Shown one piece after another: positions 52,109 to 52,480 of a stretch of 52,480 bases of DNA. How positions within the stretch are numbered: the first letter of the stretch is position 1; every line of letters starts with the position of its first letter. The notes under the pieces were generated by a model. It saw only the letters and a program-made list of their open reading frames with translations. It did no database searches and was not told the DNA's origin. Made by a program: the position numbers and the translations under genes. The stretch is from assembly GCA_934131695.1 (NCBI GenBank), contig CAKOZV010000007.1, positions 1 through 52,480 on the forward strand, read 5' to 3'. The DNA comes from an uncultured Bacilli bacterium. Its GTDB lineage: Bacteria; Bacillota_I; Bacilli_A; RF39; UBA660.

Positions 52109-52361
52109 GCTCCATTTAAAATAACAACTGATTCAGTAATGAATTGTTTTTTTTGTGTTTAACCTCCCGTAGTTAGCTTAGAAGTTCACTGATAATCAGT
52201 TATATAATAATGACGTTAGTATAAATTTATCTAGAAGTATTTTCTATATTATCTAATACATTTTTATTTACACGAATTTATTTATAGACTAATTTTGATA
52301 AAAGATATCCCAAAAGAAAAAGACAATTCTAGGTCTATGTGATTTAGAGTTGTCTTTTTTA
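52109..52361. repeat. Direct repeat copy 2 (253 bp)
   Basis: Twin of 50588-50840. It begins with the same GCTCCATTT but has no tRNA gene upstream. It retains both terminators and the tRNA-complement segment with one mismatch. Confidence 0.95.
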
Positions 52362-52420
52362 GTATTTTAACATAAAAAGATAAAATTATTCTGATTTACT
52401 CAATAAATTGTAATTTGTTA

Positions 52421-52480
52421 TTAAATAGTAAATTCAACTGCTATATTAAAAGATTTGTATTTTCCCTCTTCATATTCATA
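52421..52480 (-). CDS. Possible 3' end of a gene entering from the window edge
   Basis: An open minus-strand frame of 19 codons ending in TAA at 52421 (YEYEEGKYKSFNIAVEFTI), followed by the repeat terminator. Too short to identify; it may be chance. Confidence 0.3.
   Translation of the reverse strand, partial: YEYEEGKYKSFNIAVEFTI

Overview
The window is a low-GC (roughly 30% by eye) bacterial chromosome segment with standard stop-codon use. It looks like a Gram-positive member of the Bacilli/Erysipelotrichia or a related gut lineage. Supporting this are infC-rpmI-rplT, rpsB-tsf, the rpsU/yqfC/yqfD/ybeY/dgkA/era/yqzL/recO/glyS neighbourhood typical of Firmicutes, class B sortase, BspA-like repeats and double-glycine bacteriocin chemistry. 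I cannot name a genus. Nearly everything is on the minus strand.

Region 1 (1-2594): a truncated copy of a PD-(D/E)XK (Rpn-type) nuclease gene with its structured upstream region, then a group II intron (729-2594) encoding a reverse transcriptase. The intron sits directly behind a rho-independent terminator. A second, intron-free copy of the repeat at 31.6-32.4 kb shows the empty insertion site.

Region 2 (2.6-28.6 kb, one long minus-strand array from a promoter at 28.63-28.65 kb, with internal promoters at 15.6, 17.4 and 6.0 kb): a composite envelope machine. It joins type IV secretion parts (VirD4/TraG, a VirB4 split into two genes, PrgI, VirB6/TrbL, two VirB2/TrbC-like proteins, and a membrane-anchored SpoIID + C39 cell-wall protein) to Tad pilus parts (CpaF/TadA, TadB, TadC, CpaB, a TadZ-like protein, a Flp-like peptide, TadE-like proteins). 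It also holds a class B sortase, a large Cys-rich secreted protein and two paralogous membrane-anchored ectodomain proteins at the ends. No relaxase, integrase or prepilin peptidase is present in the window. Two direct copies of the nuclease element bracket this block.

Region 3 (28.7-32.1 kb): a CxxC thioredoxin-like lipoprotein transcribed divergently from the array, a BspA-like surface protein behind an attenuator-like leader containing a 9-G tract, and the intact nuclease copy.

Region 4 (32.4-46.9 kb): housekeeping genes for translation (typA, tsf, rpsB, rplT, rpmI, infC, glyS, ybeY, era, rpsU), recombination (recO) and undecaprenyl-phosphate metabolism (dgkA and a PAP2-DgkA fusion). S2 and L20 both carry the same extra C-terminal helical domain.

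Region 5 (46.9-50.4 kb): a compact bacteriocin locus. It has a C39-peptidase ABC exporter, a membrane accessory protein, two small precursors with double-glycine leaders and a 38-residue membrane peptide that may give immunity, plus a divergent double-HTH regulator.

Region 6 (50.4-52.5 kb): tRNA-Gly(UCC), followed by two 253-bp direct repeats 1521 bp apart. Each contains a 21-nt complement of the tRNA anticodon/variable region. Between them lie a small gene and a two-repeat gene broken by one in-frame stop.
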